A stretch of DNA of 64,000 bases from Rhyacophila brunnea (GCA_022495005.1 JAGYXB010000509.1:1550001-1614000), one strand, 5' to 3'. Positions 45,650 to 58,444 are shown, counted from the stretch's first letter. Numbers and translations: made by a program. The notes: generated from the letters alone by a model not told the origin.

Positions 45650-47755
45650 TTTAAAGACACTTCGTTGTCCGAGATATATAATTGTAGACATACTCGAGCT
45701 GGACACCATTGATTATAATATTGTCTTTGGATCCACCAAATGATTCATCGTGATTTTTATCTTCGATTTTATCTTCAATTTATCTTCAAATCTACTGGAT
45801 ATTTCTGAGTTCACTTGGATTTAGAGAAAACGACAATGTCATCTCCGAAGCGTACGTGATTTAGATAATTGACATTAATGCGAATACGTCTGTATTTTCA
45901 ATTGAATGTCTAAACGCATTTTCGAGATTAGTCGTAGAAAGTTTAGGTGAGTTTGTATTTGTCGATGGTAAATTTTGACATTTACAGCTTTTAAGTAAAA
46001 AAACACTTATTTTGTATAATATTTACAATGTTAGTTTCATTATATTCAATTAATTTACGTAAACAGATTGACAATATACATACTTTAGTGTTTCACGTCT
46101 TCTTTGTTCGTAGATTTTTAAGGGATCATGCAAACTTCACTGAATATAATTGTGCTAGAAAGCCATAAATTATGGAAAATGCGAATCTGTTTATATGTCT
46201 TCGAACGTTGGCGAGACAAGCGCTTAAACAACTAAAAGAAACTTCAAAACGAGTCGACAGATTTCATAGAGGTTTTTGTATAACGTAATGTCCCCCCGGT
46301 GATTTTTTCCCTTTTCCGCTTGGAAAAATAACCAAACAGCTGATGGAAAAATTGTGGAAAGAGATAATATTGAAAGTGTTACCTGTTAACAAGATCAAGT
46401 CGGAACGTGTTCAGAAATTTAGCTCGTCATTTTGCAGAGTTAGTATTTAGTGCGTGGAAGTTCAAAATTCTCTCAACATTTTTAGTATATTTTATAGTAT
46501 TTTCATGGAAAAAAATAAGCAACACACCTGTGGTGGTGTAATGGTGGCCGGAGCAAAGAGCAAAATAATTTATTGTTTGTTAAATCTTTTATTAAATATA
46601 AATCTGGCACGCATTTATACAAAGGGAAAAGGTTGGAACCGTGACATTAGTCTATGTATATTTTGTGTTTTGATGTTTGTAAAAATGTTGTCTAGATGCA
46701 ACTCAGCCACTATTCACAATCACTAGTGGATACAGAAGATGGCTGATTTTGAAAACGTTATTCACAAAAATGCATCCATTAAATTATTTATGATTTGGAA
46801 TTATAAGTATATCAAGTACAGTATAAAGCAGTGATATCGTGTCTAGAAGGATTTGGCGCCGTGACAACTGGGTACTACGCAATCGAATGGAATTCGAAAA
46901 TAAATAGACTTTCGTGAATTATAGGTAGGTAATTTCAAAACTTGTGTTTAATATTATTATTTATATTAAAATTATTAAATTATTATTTAATACTTGGTGA
47001 GATGCACATGTAAATAATGAACGAGAATTTCAAGGAGAAGAGGGTTCTTTTATTTTTATATATAGCCTCAGGCATGATAATTCTCAATCTGCAATAAACA
47101 AACATTGTGTTAAGAGCAAAATGAATTAATACTACTAAATAGTAGATAGAAACTGATAAAAATTCCTCACCTACTTTCTGTATAAAATCGTAACGAACGT
47201 CTATTTATTCCATTGAGCAGTGTGGCGCCTAATTGTCCTGGCGTCCAGTTGTCCCATTCTCATGATATTCAATCATTTTGACGCTTCGAGCTACTTTGAA
47301 CATCTAAAACCGGTAGCAGCTTAAAAAAAAATCTTGGATCCATTGCAAGAATATATTTGTTTTTTTTTTTGTTATTGTATCGAAAAAAATTGCGCCGCGG
47401 CGACATTTTTGGTATGAAAAGATAATTAAACCAATATGATTGTCGATAACAGTGCGAACGGTCACTTTGTCTTACTAACGCTTACTTCTGAAAATGGTAT
47501 CATTTGCGTAAAGCACCATAGACATTTAGAATATATTTATACAGATTATAATCTCATGTGAATGATGAAATAAAAATTCATATTTGCCTAATAATTAAAT
47601 TCTTCCAAGGAGGTAACCATGGCCCCCATAGTTACTTCCTCAAATATTTACGAGATTCAATAAACTTTGATTAAACATTCTCACATTTGACATCAAATTC
47701 TATTGTTGATTTCTTATTGAATGAAAAAGATGCTTGTACTATATGTATGTAAATT
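45650..47755. other. Non-coding stretch
   Basis: No gene recognised. Bases 46285-46440 are less AT-rich but carry no motif I can name. The 90-codon ORF at 46454 is unremarkable. Confidence 0.35.
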
Positions 47756-47759
47756 ATTT

Positions 47760-47897
47760 TAGAGTGGCACGATAGGCGATTTGAATGTATATTTGTATTG
47801 TTTGCTACAATGCCTGTTTCAATGCTAGAAAACATTGCCAATACAACTATTACGATGAATCGCATTTGACATACCCATGGTGCCACTGTAGAATGAT
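47760..47897. repeat. GTGGCACCAT MITE, copy 2
   Basis: The left end 'ttttagagtggcacgat' and right end 'catggtgccactgtagaatg' are inverted, and the right end is shared with 38694-38816. Inner segments 'gcgatttgaatg' and 'cgcatttgaca' also pair imperfectly. Confidence 0.55.
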
Positions 47898-48252
47898 TTA
47901 CTTATTTATATGGAGCTGCGGGTGAAATAGATATACACTTTTGATAAAGCTGTGTGTGAAAGTTAGATGTAAATTATACGTATTACATTTTGCCGTGTCA
48001 CAGTTTGCCGTGAACTGTCGTATCGAAAAGATATGACCGTATAGTATTGAGATATAGCATAACGCGTTCTTCGTGGAGCATTGCAGACAGTAATGTTCCG
48101 ATTTTATTAAATTCAATAAGAGCATTAGTTTGATATTGATCGAATGACTTGATATTTTCGAGCTCCTACTTGGTGCCCTACTTTTGAATCATTCAGAATT
48201 TTATATAAATATATACGATATGATTGTATTTTTAACTCACTTATCAACCATT

Positions 48253-48385
48253 TTTTTCTGTCGTTCTCTTATATTTCCGTGGTTTTTATTACGCATTTTA
48301 AGTGTTTTTATTTTGACATGAATTTGATCTCATTATTATACGGTGATAGATTGCCGATACAACGTCTCACGGTGATACGATACCT
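48253..48385 (+). repeat. Dispersed repeat R2, copy 2
   Basis: Counterpart of 24757-24893, same orientation; class unknown. Confidence 0.5.
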
Positions 48386-48573
48386 ATTTATTTTATGATA
48401 GCAGTTTCTGTTTGTACCCAGGTGTTAAGGCTATAGCTCAGTTGAGGCATGGTCTAAAAAGATCGTGGCTAGGCTAGGCAAATGACGCCTGCCGAACGAA
48501 ATATAATTTGTTATATAAATCCGACATGCGTCCATTTAATATTCTGTTTATTGTTCTATTAGTAACAATAATA

Positions 48574-48797
48574 GGTACTGTTCGGTTATACCGGAGGCAG
48601 CGGAAAACGCATTTTGAAAATAGCCGATAAACTGGATTATTTGTTAGGTTAACCTAACCAAACCTAACCTAACCTAACCTAACCTAACCTAACCCAACCT
48701 AACCGAACCTAAACTAACCCAAACTAACAAATAATCCAGTTTATCGACTATTTTCAAAATGCGTTTTCCGCTGCCTCCGGTATAACCGAACAGTACC
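48574..48797. mobile_element. Palindromic MITE with telomere-like core, copy 2
   Basis: The arms start GGTACTGTTCGGTTATACCG and are near-perfect inverted repeats of about 80 bp. The core (48648-48710) is a run of about a dozen CCTAA-like units. The 8-bp duplication CAATAATA flanks both sides exactly (48566-48573 and 48798-48805), so it looks hAT-mobilised. Length 224 bp. Confidence 0.92.
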
Positions 48798-49218
48798 CAA
48801 TAATAATATATTTATTGACATGTTTTCTTTTTAAAGTAAATGGGTAACGTTTTTAGTCATCTTTACATGATTTAAGAATTAATACTCCCGTCGCCATCAC
48901 GAAACAAATTGACGTATTGACACCTCGACGTTCGCTCTCCGAATGCCAGTCAATCCAAAATTTCGTCGGGCCTATAGTTGAACATTATTTGCCGTTTCAC
49001 TGATGTATCGTCTTAACGGAACTTTGGCTGCTTTTACAATTGATGACAACAGCTGGAATATAACTATATAATGATTGATTCACAATGCTAGCACACTATG
49101 TATTAGTTTCAAGGACATTATTATCAGTGTTTGTTTTCTGATAAATGTTGGTCATATTAATTAAAAATGTAATATTATATAAATCTACAATGTCTATATC
49201 GATCTCTACGTTTATTAG

Positions 49219-50203
49219 CAGTGACAGCCAGTGAGGGAAAGCCGGCTAAGACCTCCTTAGGGGCGACACATTATAAAGGGCGGAAGATATTGGAAAGCTT
49301 TCGAATATTATAAAATGTAGGTGTAGATATCGTGGATATAAGCTTTTTTCCGCCTGGTAACATCGCTATAAAAACAATTAAAATATTTTGATACAAATGT
49401 TCATGTTTTTTTTTTGTTTTCCACTGTTGAGAAACATGTGCAAAAAAATAGACGAACAAGCAAGTGTGGCCATGTTAAGGATTTTTTTTAATGTTTCATT
49501 AGAAGTAGACAGGTGGATATCCAGTGACGTCCCAAGATAAAATGCCGCCCCTAGGCAGCGCCAAAATGCCGCCTCATTTTTTTATACTTATATTATTTTT
49601 ATCATCCTTTCAGTCCAATATTTAAGAAATATGTTTTATGGATACATTACTAACAAAATATCAGACTTATTATTCGCAAATCTGCACGTGTCATTTCTGG
49701 TCACCAAGGACGTCGAAAGGCAACGGAAGTATACTAGATATCGCAGTGAGCTGAATTTTTTAATGGAAAAATATTTTCGTTATTACTAAGTTTAGGTAGC
49801 TATTTCTATATATTCCAAATGATTTTCTTCGATTTGCCGCCCTTCGAATAACTGCCGCCCCCAAGTGACGCTCAATATGCCTACCCCCACGGGACGTCAC
49901 TGTGGATATCTTATATATCATGAAAGCGTGCAAGTACGATGTTTACTAACTGTCTAAGCTAGATACATTTAATTTAATATCAATATCTGCAGGTGCATGA
50001 GCATTTGTGTTGGGACAGATATTTATAGACATTACTATAATTTGTTCACGGATAGATGTATCTTAGGCTGAATTTAGGCATACGAGAGTTGAGAAAAATG
50101 TTAAATATATAGGTATAATACATTTCCATTAAAATTTAGATTAAAAAGTAAAGGGTGGCATTTGGGTCCGCTTAATGGTGGAATTTAACTAGCGATGCCA
50201 CTG
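49219..50203. mobile_element. hAT element interrupted by a MITE
   Basis: It begins CAGTGACAGCCAGTGAGG and ends with the inverse of CAGTGGCATCGCTAGTTAA, so the TIR is short and imperfect. Flanks TTTATTAG (49211-49218) and TTCATTAG (50204-50211) match at 7/8. Without the MITE at 49522-49902 and its extra duplication it is about 596 bp. Internal ORFs are meaningless. Confidence 0.65.
49522..49902. mobile_element. CAGTGACGTCC hAT MITE, copy 3
   Basis: Inverted relative to copies 1 and 2. The termini are CAGTGACGTCCCAAG and CCCACGGGACGTCACTG. The perfect 8-bp duplication TGGATATC flanks both ends (49514-49521 and 49903-49910). Length 381 bp. It is nested in the 49219-50203 hAT element. Confidence 0.93.
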
Positions 50204-50209
50204 TTCATT

Positions 50210-50575
50210 AGCTCCGGGGTGTCATCCCTTTGTCAATGATGATATTGCAGATATAACGTTCACCATTGCGACTGCATAAGCATTTTTATAGGTACGCGTA
50301 TCAGCAGAATGTTATCAAGTACCTAGGTATAGACACTGCGGTTGAAAATGACTGCATTAGTTCATTGAATTATTGGTAGGTAGTTGGTTATTTATAGAAT
50401 ACAGTGAAAATTACGTGATGGGTTGCCAGCTCTAACGCCGTTGCTGTTTTTCTTATTTAACAATGAATATTCTGAATGATAAACCTAAGTATCGTCACCT
50501 CCGAATCCCTGTTACATTTCCAAACGCTCACACCGCTGAATGATACCAATTGCAAGTAGATCATAAATTGAATAA
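50210..50575. other. Non-coding stretch
   Basis: No gene or element recognised; flanks the GC-rich block. Confidence 0.3.
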
Positions 50576-50579
50576 ACTT

Positions 50580-51034
50580 GATGTAAGATCGGAAACGGTG
50601 TCCGTTACAGGTGAGCTGCGCCGGCAGGTGGGCTTGCGGGGAGCGGCAGAAAGTACGGGGAAGGGTGTGAGACAGAGGAAGCACACGGGAGGGGAGAAGG
50701 GAAACAAATTTGATGCCGGTATACCTGGCGGTACACTCACTCAGTTTGTTGAGAGCGGCCGCAGCACGAGCATGCTTGCGGAGTGTGCACGCGCTTTCAC
50801 CGTACTCAAACAATACTAATTACTCTTCCGAAAGCGACAACAGTTGTTAAATTGGCATCCGCGGCGAGTGCATCTGTAATATAACAATATACTTCGACAT
50901 TTTATGTTTGATCAATATATTACGAGGTTTTTCTGTACTTCCGACCCGACAGCCTCGAACCGAGTACAGCCCCGTCACAAGTCGACAGTTCGAGTACAAA
51001 ACGTTCACCGAGCAACATGCTTTATTACTATCAT
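50580..51034 (+). promoter_or_regulatory. Possible CpG-rich promoter and first exon
   Basis: This is the most GC- and CpG-rich block of the window, about twice the local GC around 50608-50720 and again at 50940-51010. At its right edge 'gcaacATGctttattactatcat|gtaagt' gives an ATG (51017) six codons before a consensus splice donor at 51035. That fits a 5' UTR exon with a short coding start and a long first intron. No TATA box or definite initiator was identified. The antisense ORF over 50457-50813 looks like a by-product of GC content. It could also be an unrecognised GC-rich repeat. Confidence 0.35.
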
Positions 51035-51059
51035 GTAAGTGACGCATACTGTATTATTT

Positions 51060-51590
51060 TATTGTAATGGACGCGGGCGCTATTATTCGGCGCTGTATCT
51101 ATCAGCAATATCCCTATTTACCCCTGTTTCAATAGTGTTATTTTGCAAATAACGTAGAAATAAAAATAATAATAGTATTTTATTAAACAAATAAAGTAAC
51201 ATAACCTTGTATTTGTATAGGTGTAATTAGGCCAGCACCTGTTGGCATGGAGAAGGTACGGAATAGGGGAAAGAGTGGAAACCCTGACCCACGCCAACAA
51301 TGTCTGAAAATTTGTTTAATATAAAATTTTGCTTTTAATACTGGGTGGAGAATATTTTGTTTTAGAATTCCAAAAGCAATCTGGGTATAATTTTATTAAC
51401 ATAATAATTCACGATTGTATTAAACTTTTTTTAAAAAGAAATTTAAATTAAAATAATATGATTTTTTTCGTGTAAGTACAAGTACAGATATGCCTTTTTG
51501 ATGCTAGTTGCATGGGCTTTCTTATGCGTTGAGTAAGCTTTTATGCTCAATTTATTATAAATAAACTTCTTATTAGACCGTGGAATACCT
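51060..51590. other. Non-coding stretch
   Basis: If 50580-51034 is a first exon on the plus strand, this would be intron. Nothing else is seen. Confidence 0.3.
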
Positions 51591-51695
51591 AATTTAATGA
51601 TTGTATGACTGGTTTGAACTGTTTTGAGCCCCCTTTTGAATTATCTGACAAATCATTGCGTCAACTGCGTCAAAAAGAAAATCGACGCTGAATGT
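51591..51695 (+). repeat. Dispersed repeat R3, copy 2
   Basis: Reads 'taatttaatgattgtatgactggtttgaac' and, further on, 'tgcgtcaactgcgt', matching 63669-63775 at both blocks and 34893 at the first. Confidence 0.5.
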
Positions 51696-51699
51696 AACA

Positions 51700-52300
51700 G
51701 AAATTTAAGCAGGTGTTGTAGAGACAAAAAAAAAATGAAATAAGTAGCTATGTATATTTTTTATTTTAAAAATTTAAGTATTTAAAACCTTTACTATCTT
51801 TTGTCCAAATTTAGTATATTATTATTACCTTCTGTAATTATGTTTAACCTTAAGTTACCTGAGCCGAGTGTACACAATTAGCCATCAGGTTTCCACCTGT
51901 CGCTTTGACGATTGTCACTTTGCACATTGTCCGGAACTCGACTCTCTTCGCACACAAATAGAGTCCGACAACTGTAAATATTCCGCTGGTTGAATCGAAT
52001 GCCACCAACGAAACGTGAATGGTATTATATAGTACCCGTTTGAATTAATTGATAACGCTTAGGTACCTAACTAGCAAGCTATATTTTGATGACTGATATT
52101 ATTTTTAGTTAGAATTTTTGATGATGAGGTACAATTTTGTATAAATTATTGTGTACCCGTATGAAAAAATAATCGTTGTTATTTGAGATGTACGTGTTAC
52201 ACTTGTATATATCTTTTAATAATGAGATAGAGATGTTTAATTTACAATAGTAGTTGATGTTCTCACAAAACATTGCCAGTAGTTCAAGTGCAAATTAATA
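51700..52300. other. Non-coding stretch
   Basis: No gene recognised; 51880-52020 is less AT-rich. Confidence 0.3.
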
Positions 52301-52305
52301 TTATA

Positions 52306-52545
52306 TAAAGCCGACTATAGACAGGCCGGGGCAATGAATTGCGAATTACGATGGTAGTGCTAGTTATTGATTATTTTCGAATGCAATGCGGTAACTTGTT
52401 CGCAGTAAACAAAGATTTTTGATTGTATATTTTGTTAATTACCATTAATTACAGTTAAGCATAATGCACTGTTAGTATGAGCAATAACTAGCACTACGAT
52501 TGAAATGTACAGTTTTGGTTCACAGCCTGACTATAGTGGGCCTTG
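52306..52545. mobile_element. CTAGTTATTG MITE, intact copy
   Basis: Imperfect TIRs 'aaagccgactatagacagg' and the inverse of 'aaggcccactatagtcagg' enclose a strongly conserved inverted pair 'gtagtgctagttattg' and 'caataactagcactac'. It is about 240 bp and noncoding. It is the uninterrupted relative of 31451-32124. No target duplication is visible. Confidence 0.75.
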
Positions 52546-52950
52546 TTTACGATCGTACACTTGAACATAATATTATATTCAACCTGTTAAGTTCTGAGTA
52601 TCTTCACTACACGTGTTTCGTCTTTTTCACACGTAATTTGACAAAGGTCAAAGACACTTAATACATACCTAACTATATTTTTATGAATGCAGATCCTGTT
52701 GACCGCGTGTGCAGATACTTGGAAAATAGTATGTCTCATTTGAATGTTGGTTTTTTTTGCATCCTTACTAGCAGAGTGGGGGTGTACATTTATAAATTTA
52801 AAAAAATAGCAATCTACATAGTTGAGATATACGTTTTTAATAACCGGAATACAAAATACTTTAATTTAGAAATCTTTGATTGATAATACTACACCCAACT
52901 TAATCCTGAAATTTATTTGTTTTTGTCAAAACAGCATATTTTGTAAATTA

Positions 52951-53405
52951 AATAATTACAAGATAAAATGAACTTTTTATATAGCTACAACGTTTTTAAA
53001 TTTTCTGTTGAATCAAATAAACTTGACTTGACTAGCTTAAACGATCAAAAAAATTTGTACTTGATAGAAATAATACTGAAATGTCATTTTGACATGTCAT
53101 ATTGATTTCCATAGTAACGCACGTATTTATTAATAATTTAGTTGCTAGGACCCCGGACCCCTAGCAACCAATAATGGTGTCGAAATAACTTTTCATACAA
53201 AACAGAATTAACTGAAAATGAATTCAATTCTACTTAAAGATGGCTAAAAGTATTTAAAAAATGCATTGGCGTTGTGTTCTGATATACTCTAAAAGTTTTA
53301 AATGTCTAGCTAGTCGGGAAGTTGGTTAAAATCGATTGCAAGATTTGTACCGGACAAAGAACCGCCGGACAAATAAGAATACGAGCTAAGAAAAACGTCG
53401 TAAAA
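52951..53405 (+). repeat. Family X repeat, copy G
   Basis: Second 5' variant. It carries the cleanest central hairpin: GTTGCTAGG at 53141-53149 pairs with CCTAGCAAC at 53160-53168 around a GC loop. It ends AAAAACGTCGTAAAA. Confidence 0.85.
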
Positions 53406-53409
53406 TATA

Positions 53410-55520
53410 CACATTACTTAAAAAAGGCCAGTTTCTGAATAAAAAGTATATAGTTTTATAATATTACGTATGTATTGCAATATATTATCAATTTTATTTT
53501 TTAAAATAGTTCTAATCAATATGTTTTAATTTTTGTTAAAAATAACAGACATTACTTCTCATAATTACAATTAAGATTTAAAATTGTTCTATGATTTTCG
53601 AAAAAAAAAACGTCTTGAATCAAGCATAGTAAGTAAGTATTGTTTGTCTAATTATTCTTTTTGGACTACGGAGTCGGCAACATTTTCTCTATCTTCTAAA
53701 GGACATCAAAATTTGTCTGTAGAGTTAACAGTTTTTTTATATTAACTTATTTGCGAAAAATATGTGTAAATTTTCATTGTATTCGCATTATTTATACTTA
53801 CTTGTTGCAATACAGAAAATGAAAATTCTGCATGGGTTTGCAATTCCTATCATGTAAATCACCTTCGGCATTTTTATTATTATTATGGTTGCTATTTTGT
53901 CCAGACTTCCAATCCTTCGTAGTACGCTACTGACGGCTAATAAATTATAAAGCATCTCATAGGTACACGCATATGTCAAAATTCCATTGCAAGATTGATG
54001 ACGTATTTTAATACTATAGGTATATCTTATAGGTCGGGTATGGTCAACAGGTCGATCGTGAAACCATTTTTATCCGATCGAGATTTCATAATTTTACATT
54101 TTTGTATGTTTAGATGGATCGCCATTTATAAAAATGTTTAAAAACACATTGCTGACTAGATAATTATTTTTTAATTACCACATTTAACTAGAATGCTAAT
54201 TATATCATATGGCCGCCTAATCGGTATTTAGCGTCCAATGTATTAATATTAATTTTACGTTTGAAAAACTACAGGATTTTTTAGATTAAAATATAATCGA
54301 AAATATATTTCGTTGCAGTCTTTATATTATATTATTTAAATTTTAAAGCAGGTTTACATCTGAAAGAAAAATTTCCAATTCCGATGGTGGCGTTAAATCA
54401 TATCAATGCGTGTTTTTGCATGTTTTTCTCATATACTTAAATGCTCACTATTTTGATATCACAGAAAAAATATAAAGTTAAAAATAATGTTAATAACCAT
54501 ACTTACAAATGAATTAATGTTTGCTCATTTATTTGTTTGGGGTTCAGTGATCTCAAAATGTATGAAATGACCCATACAAGTGAAAAACTAAATCAACGCG
54601 ATGTTTGCTCATTTAAATGCTCGGTGATTTTAAGACATAAAATAACACATGCTGATGGAAACCATATCTTTGCACTTTACGGAAATTGTTCACAATTTAT
54701 TATGTATTATGGCGCATTGGCCAATCGCTGTAATGTCATAGTACTATTTTCTAAATAAATAAATAAGTTGGCCACCTCTGTGTAGGATGTATCTATATGC
54801 AATGTAGCAATGGCATTATATCCGAATCATTTTATCCATCAATATTGCAATACAGTTACACGTTTGTGTGCCTCTGTACCGAGACAAAAAATGATTTGAA
54901 AGTAAACCTCGGGGTACTAAGTATTTTGATAGTTTGTAGCACGTAAAATACCTGTTCTTTTGATTCGTGTCTCATGGACTGATGTACCTAGTGTATTCAC
55001 ATGCTGAGAAGATAAATAGATATTGCATAGGTACTTAGTTTGTTTCAGCGACTATCTGTCTGATAAAGTGATAAATGCTGACTATCCATTAGGATACATA
55101 AAAAAATCATTTTCTTTAAACGTATTGAAATTTAGTTTTTTCAATATACTTAAAAAATTGTGTCGCTCCATTTCAAAATCAGCCAAGTCCACCTTTAGGT
55201 ATTTTTGACTTTTTTGTGAATTGCTGAAGAACTACTGCTTTCTAACATTTCTGCATTATCAAAATGTGGAACTCGAAATAATATAAACTTTCACCCATGT
55301 GACTGTGTATTTGAGAAAACGAAAAGCAGTTTTTCTCCGATTCATCTATTATGGACTTGGCTGATTTTGAAATCTAGCACACAAATATTGAATTTTGGAT
55401 TAAAAAGATTAGAACGAAAAATAACGCAGACATTTTATATCTATCTCTTTCGTATATTCCAATATCATTGTGTTTTTAAGCTAGAATTGACATATAATTA
55501 TAAAGTACCTACTGGTAACA
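53410..55520. other. Non-coding AT-rich stretch
   Basis: No gene recognised. 'gggtatggtcaacaggtcgatcgtg' words near 54040 resemble a hAT terminus, but no partner end was found. Confidence 0.35.
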
Positions 55521-55523
55521 TAA

Positions 55524-55914
55524 CTATTGCTGTATTTTTAACGGTTTTAGAAAAGGGGTCTCCAATCCGGTCAGGGTCTACGTCTCAATTTAGCTAAAAC
55601 CATCATTGGATATTTTTCTGTTCCCTCCAACTACTATCTAACTGTTAAATCAGTTGTAGTGCGTATATACATAATTTAAAGGGATAATCGAAAAATAGAA
55701 AAAAAAATACGCTGATATTTTCTATTGCTGTATTTTTAACGGTTTTAGAAAAGGGGTCTCCAATCCGGTCAGGGTCTACGTCTCAATTTAGCTAAAACCA
55801 CCATTGGATATTTTTCTGTTCCCTCCAACTACTATCTAACTGTTAAATCAGTTGTAGTGCATATATACATAATTTAAAGGGATAATCGAAAAATAGAAAA
55901 AAAAATACGCTGAT
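55524..55914 (+). repeat. Recent tandem duplication, 198-bp unit
   Basis: The sequence from 'ctattgctgtatttttaacgg' to 'atacgctgat' occurs twice in direct tandem with period 198 bp. I see two substitutions over about 193 bp (cat/cac in 'aaccatcattgg' and g/a in 'gtgcgtatata'). Each unit contains 'aaaggggtctccaatccggtc', reminiscent of a hAT-like end. It is noncoding. Confidence 0.92.
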
Positions 55915-55919
55915 CTTTA

Positions 55920-58029
55920 AAACGTATATAGTGTTACAATTTTTGCCATTTTTATGCAATCCACGCGCTATGATGCTGTTAATAATATACCTACCTACGT
56001 TTATTCAACTGTTTATTAAGATGAGTATATTTTTGCGTCAGACAGACACGATAAACCAAATTATTAGTGAATATTTTTCGCTAGCAAACAGCTGTCACAT
56101 GGGACGAGTTGTATGCGATATGTTACTTGTCTGACATGTTGTGAGTTGTAATGTGTATTTGCACACGATTGTGCTCCATTGTGGGCCGATGCGATGACTA
56201 ATCGCTGTTCCACATGGGAGGTTTACGTTTTCAATACAACCAACTTGTATTGCCTGTCAGACGATTTGGCTTGATTTTATTTACTCTATCAAATATCATA
56301 AATCAGAATTGTGTATTGACGTTAGAAAGTAAACTAACAATGTACGAATAAAAATGTTGTAGCAATCATAGTTTGTATTGACAGAAAAAAATCCAATACC
56401 ATAGCCAAGAAAGACGTAAGTACTAGAAATAATAAATTTAAATGTCACATTCTAAAATATTCACAAATTAGGAAAAATCTATTATTTTGACGATTAATAC
56501 ATATTTTAAAGCAATTATTTGGACATAAGCACGAAGCACATAAGAGTTTGAACTATAGAAAAAGGGTTTAATAAACATTTGTGGAAAAACTCTAGGTATT
56601 ATTATAATTATAAACGTATCTTAAAATATATACTTAATCTGAAATAAGTTAATATTATAATGAATTTATTTTAAAACCTACAAAAAATATATACTACTTA
56701 TATTGAATGTGAGTAGGTATTGTGAGGAACTATTTAATATTTATACAAATAGAATTTTTAAAAATCGCTAAAAGATACAGTATTATTTTTTGTAAGCAGT
56801 ACATAATTATTATTATTGTCAATGTTAACTCCAATTAGACAATGTAAGTTAATACTATCTATTTATTTTAAGATGACGATATCGTCTCTTAGGTAAGTTA
56901 AAAAACATAAGAGCGAGAGGCAAGCATAATCCTAAAATAATATTGGTTATATTCCATCTGTTCTATGTTTATGTATACAATGTACAAATATATAAAAAAA
57001 CATAGTATTTCCAGACTACAGTAACATTTTTTGTTTTGAATAATTCAAAATTATAGTTTTATTGGCATATTATTGGCGTATAATTGTAGTATTTCATATT
57101 TGTCGTATACCTAATCAGTGTTGTATTATAATTATTATAGTACGGTTGACTGTATAAGGTATCGTATAATATTGGATATAAAAAATACATTACTGTCATA
57201 AATGTGAAGATTGATATCTGAGAGGATGGCTCGAGACTGAAGAAAAACTTAAATTTAAATTCACAATTTTATAACTTATTACCAATACGAGGCAAACGCC
57301 TCCCCCGGTTCTCATCAAGAATCCGACCAAACTCTCACACATTCGTACTCCTTGACAAACCAACACTACAGATCATTCACAACAGAAGAAGGGGATACGG
57401 GCCTAAAGCCCAGGTACCCCATAACCTAAGAATATACAAAGTCACAACAAACATAAACTAGTAAGCACTACGCACATAATATAGCAGTAAACTAAATAGA
57501 GTTATTATCTTCAGTTTGATTATTAAACAGCTTTGTGGTACATATAGTAAGATTTTTTTAACAAATTAAAAGTGTATTGAAATGGTATCATAATATGCAA
57601 TATTTTGTAGTGTTTCGCTATCGGCTATACGGAGCCCATAAAACCCTGATTTTGTCGAACGGTTTTATTTAATAGTACTTTGTACTGTAATTTCAAATTA
57701 TTAATAGAATAACGGCATCAGTGTCTATGGAAGGTCGATTCAATATCAATCGGTATTATAGAAAATTATTTTTTATTGATAGAATTGACTTTGAATTATC
57801 GAAATCATTGTGAAACTGTACATTAGACTTCATCATATAATCATAAAGTTATGTGGCATTTATTAGGTATATAGGTACAATATACAGTTCACTTAAAATT
57901 TACTACCATAGACGTAAACGTAAAATAACTCAGTAGTACATAATATATATTGTGAACTTCAGGATTTTTTTATGGTTTCATTAATTACTCAATGGCTCCT
58001 GCATTATTCAGTAATAGAGTAAAAGACAA
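55920..58029. other. Non-coding AT-rich stretch
   Basis: No gene recognised. Bases 57290-57430 are GC-richer and unassigned. Confidence 0.35.
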
Positions 58030-58037
58030 CTTCACTG

Positions 58038-58436
58038 CATGGACCCCACATCCTGAAGCGGGCCCCCAGGCTAGGATGTTGCCCCCCCTACCTATCGCTA
58101 AGGGTAAAGGCAGTGTGACGGACTGCAGTAGCGTTTTCCAAATGGCATACGCGGTAAAATTAAAGTATATTTTTAGCGATTTTTTGTAGTTTTAATATGT
58201 ACCTATATCCATTAGAATTATGGAGTTGTCAAGTATTGGCACAGAGTTAAAAATTATATCGTAAAACCAAATTTTTAAAATTATTAATATTATTGAAGCA
58301 AGATTTTTTTTACTATTAGAGCAACTTTGTGATCTGTGTTTATCTCACTTATCTGGTCGACTCGTCACGCCAGGCCCTTTCTGATCCCGGGATCCCAGGC
58401 TTGAGCCCTGTCAGCCCCCCCTTTGTGGGGGCCATG
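58038..58436 (-). mobile_element. CATGGCCCCCACA MITE, inverted copy
   Basis: It starts catggaccccaca and ends tgtgggggccatg. The perfect 8-bp duplication CTTCACTG is at 58030-58037 and 58437-58444. It is opposite in orientation to 31510 and 32685 and 399 bp long. Confidence 0.93.
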
Positions 58437-58444
58437 CTTCACTG

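Noticed and set aside
50457..50813. 118-codon minus-strand ORF over the GC-rich block
   Set aside because: Opposed by a similarly open plus-strand frame; both follow from high GC. No motif recognised.
54032..54130. Possible hAT end with 'ggtcaacaggtcgatcg'
   Set aside because: A single end only; could not be paired.
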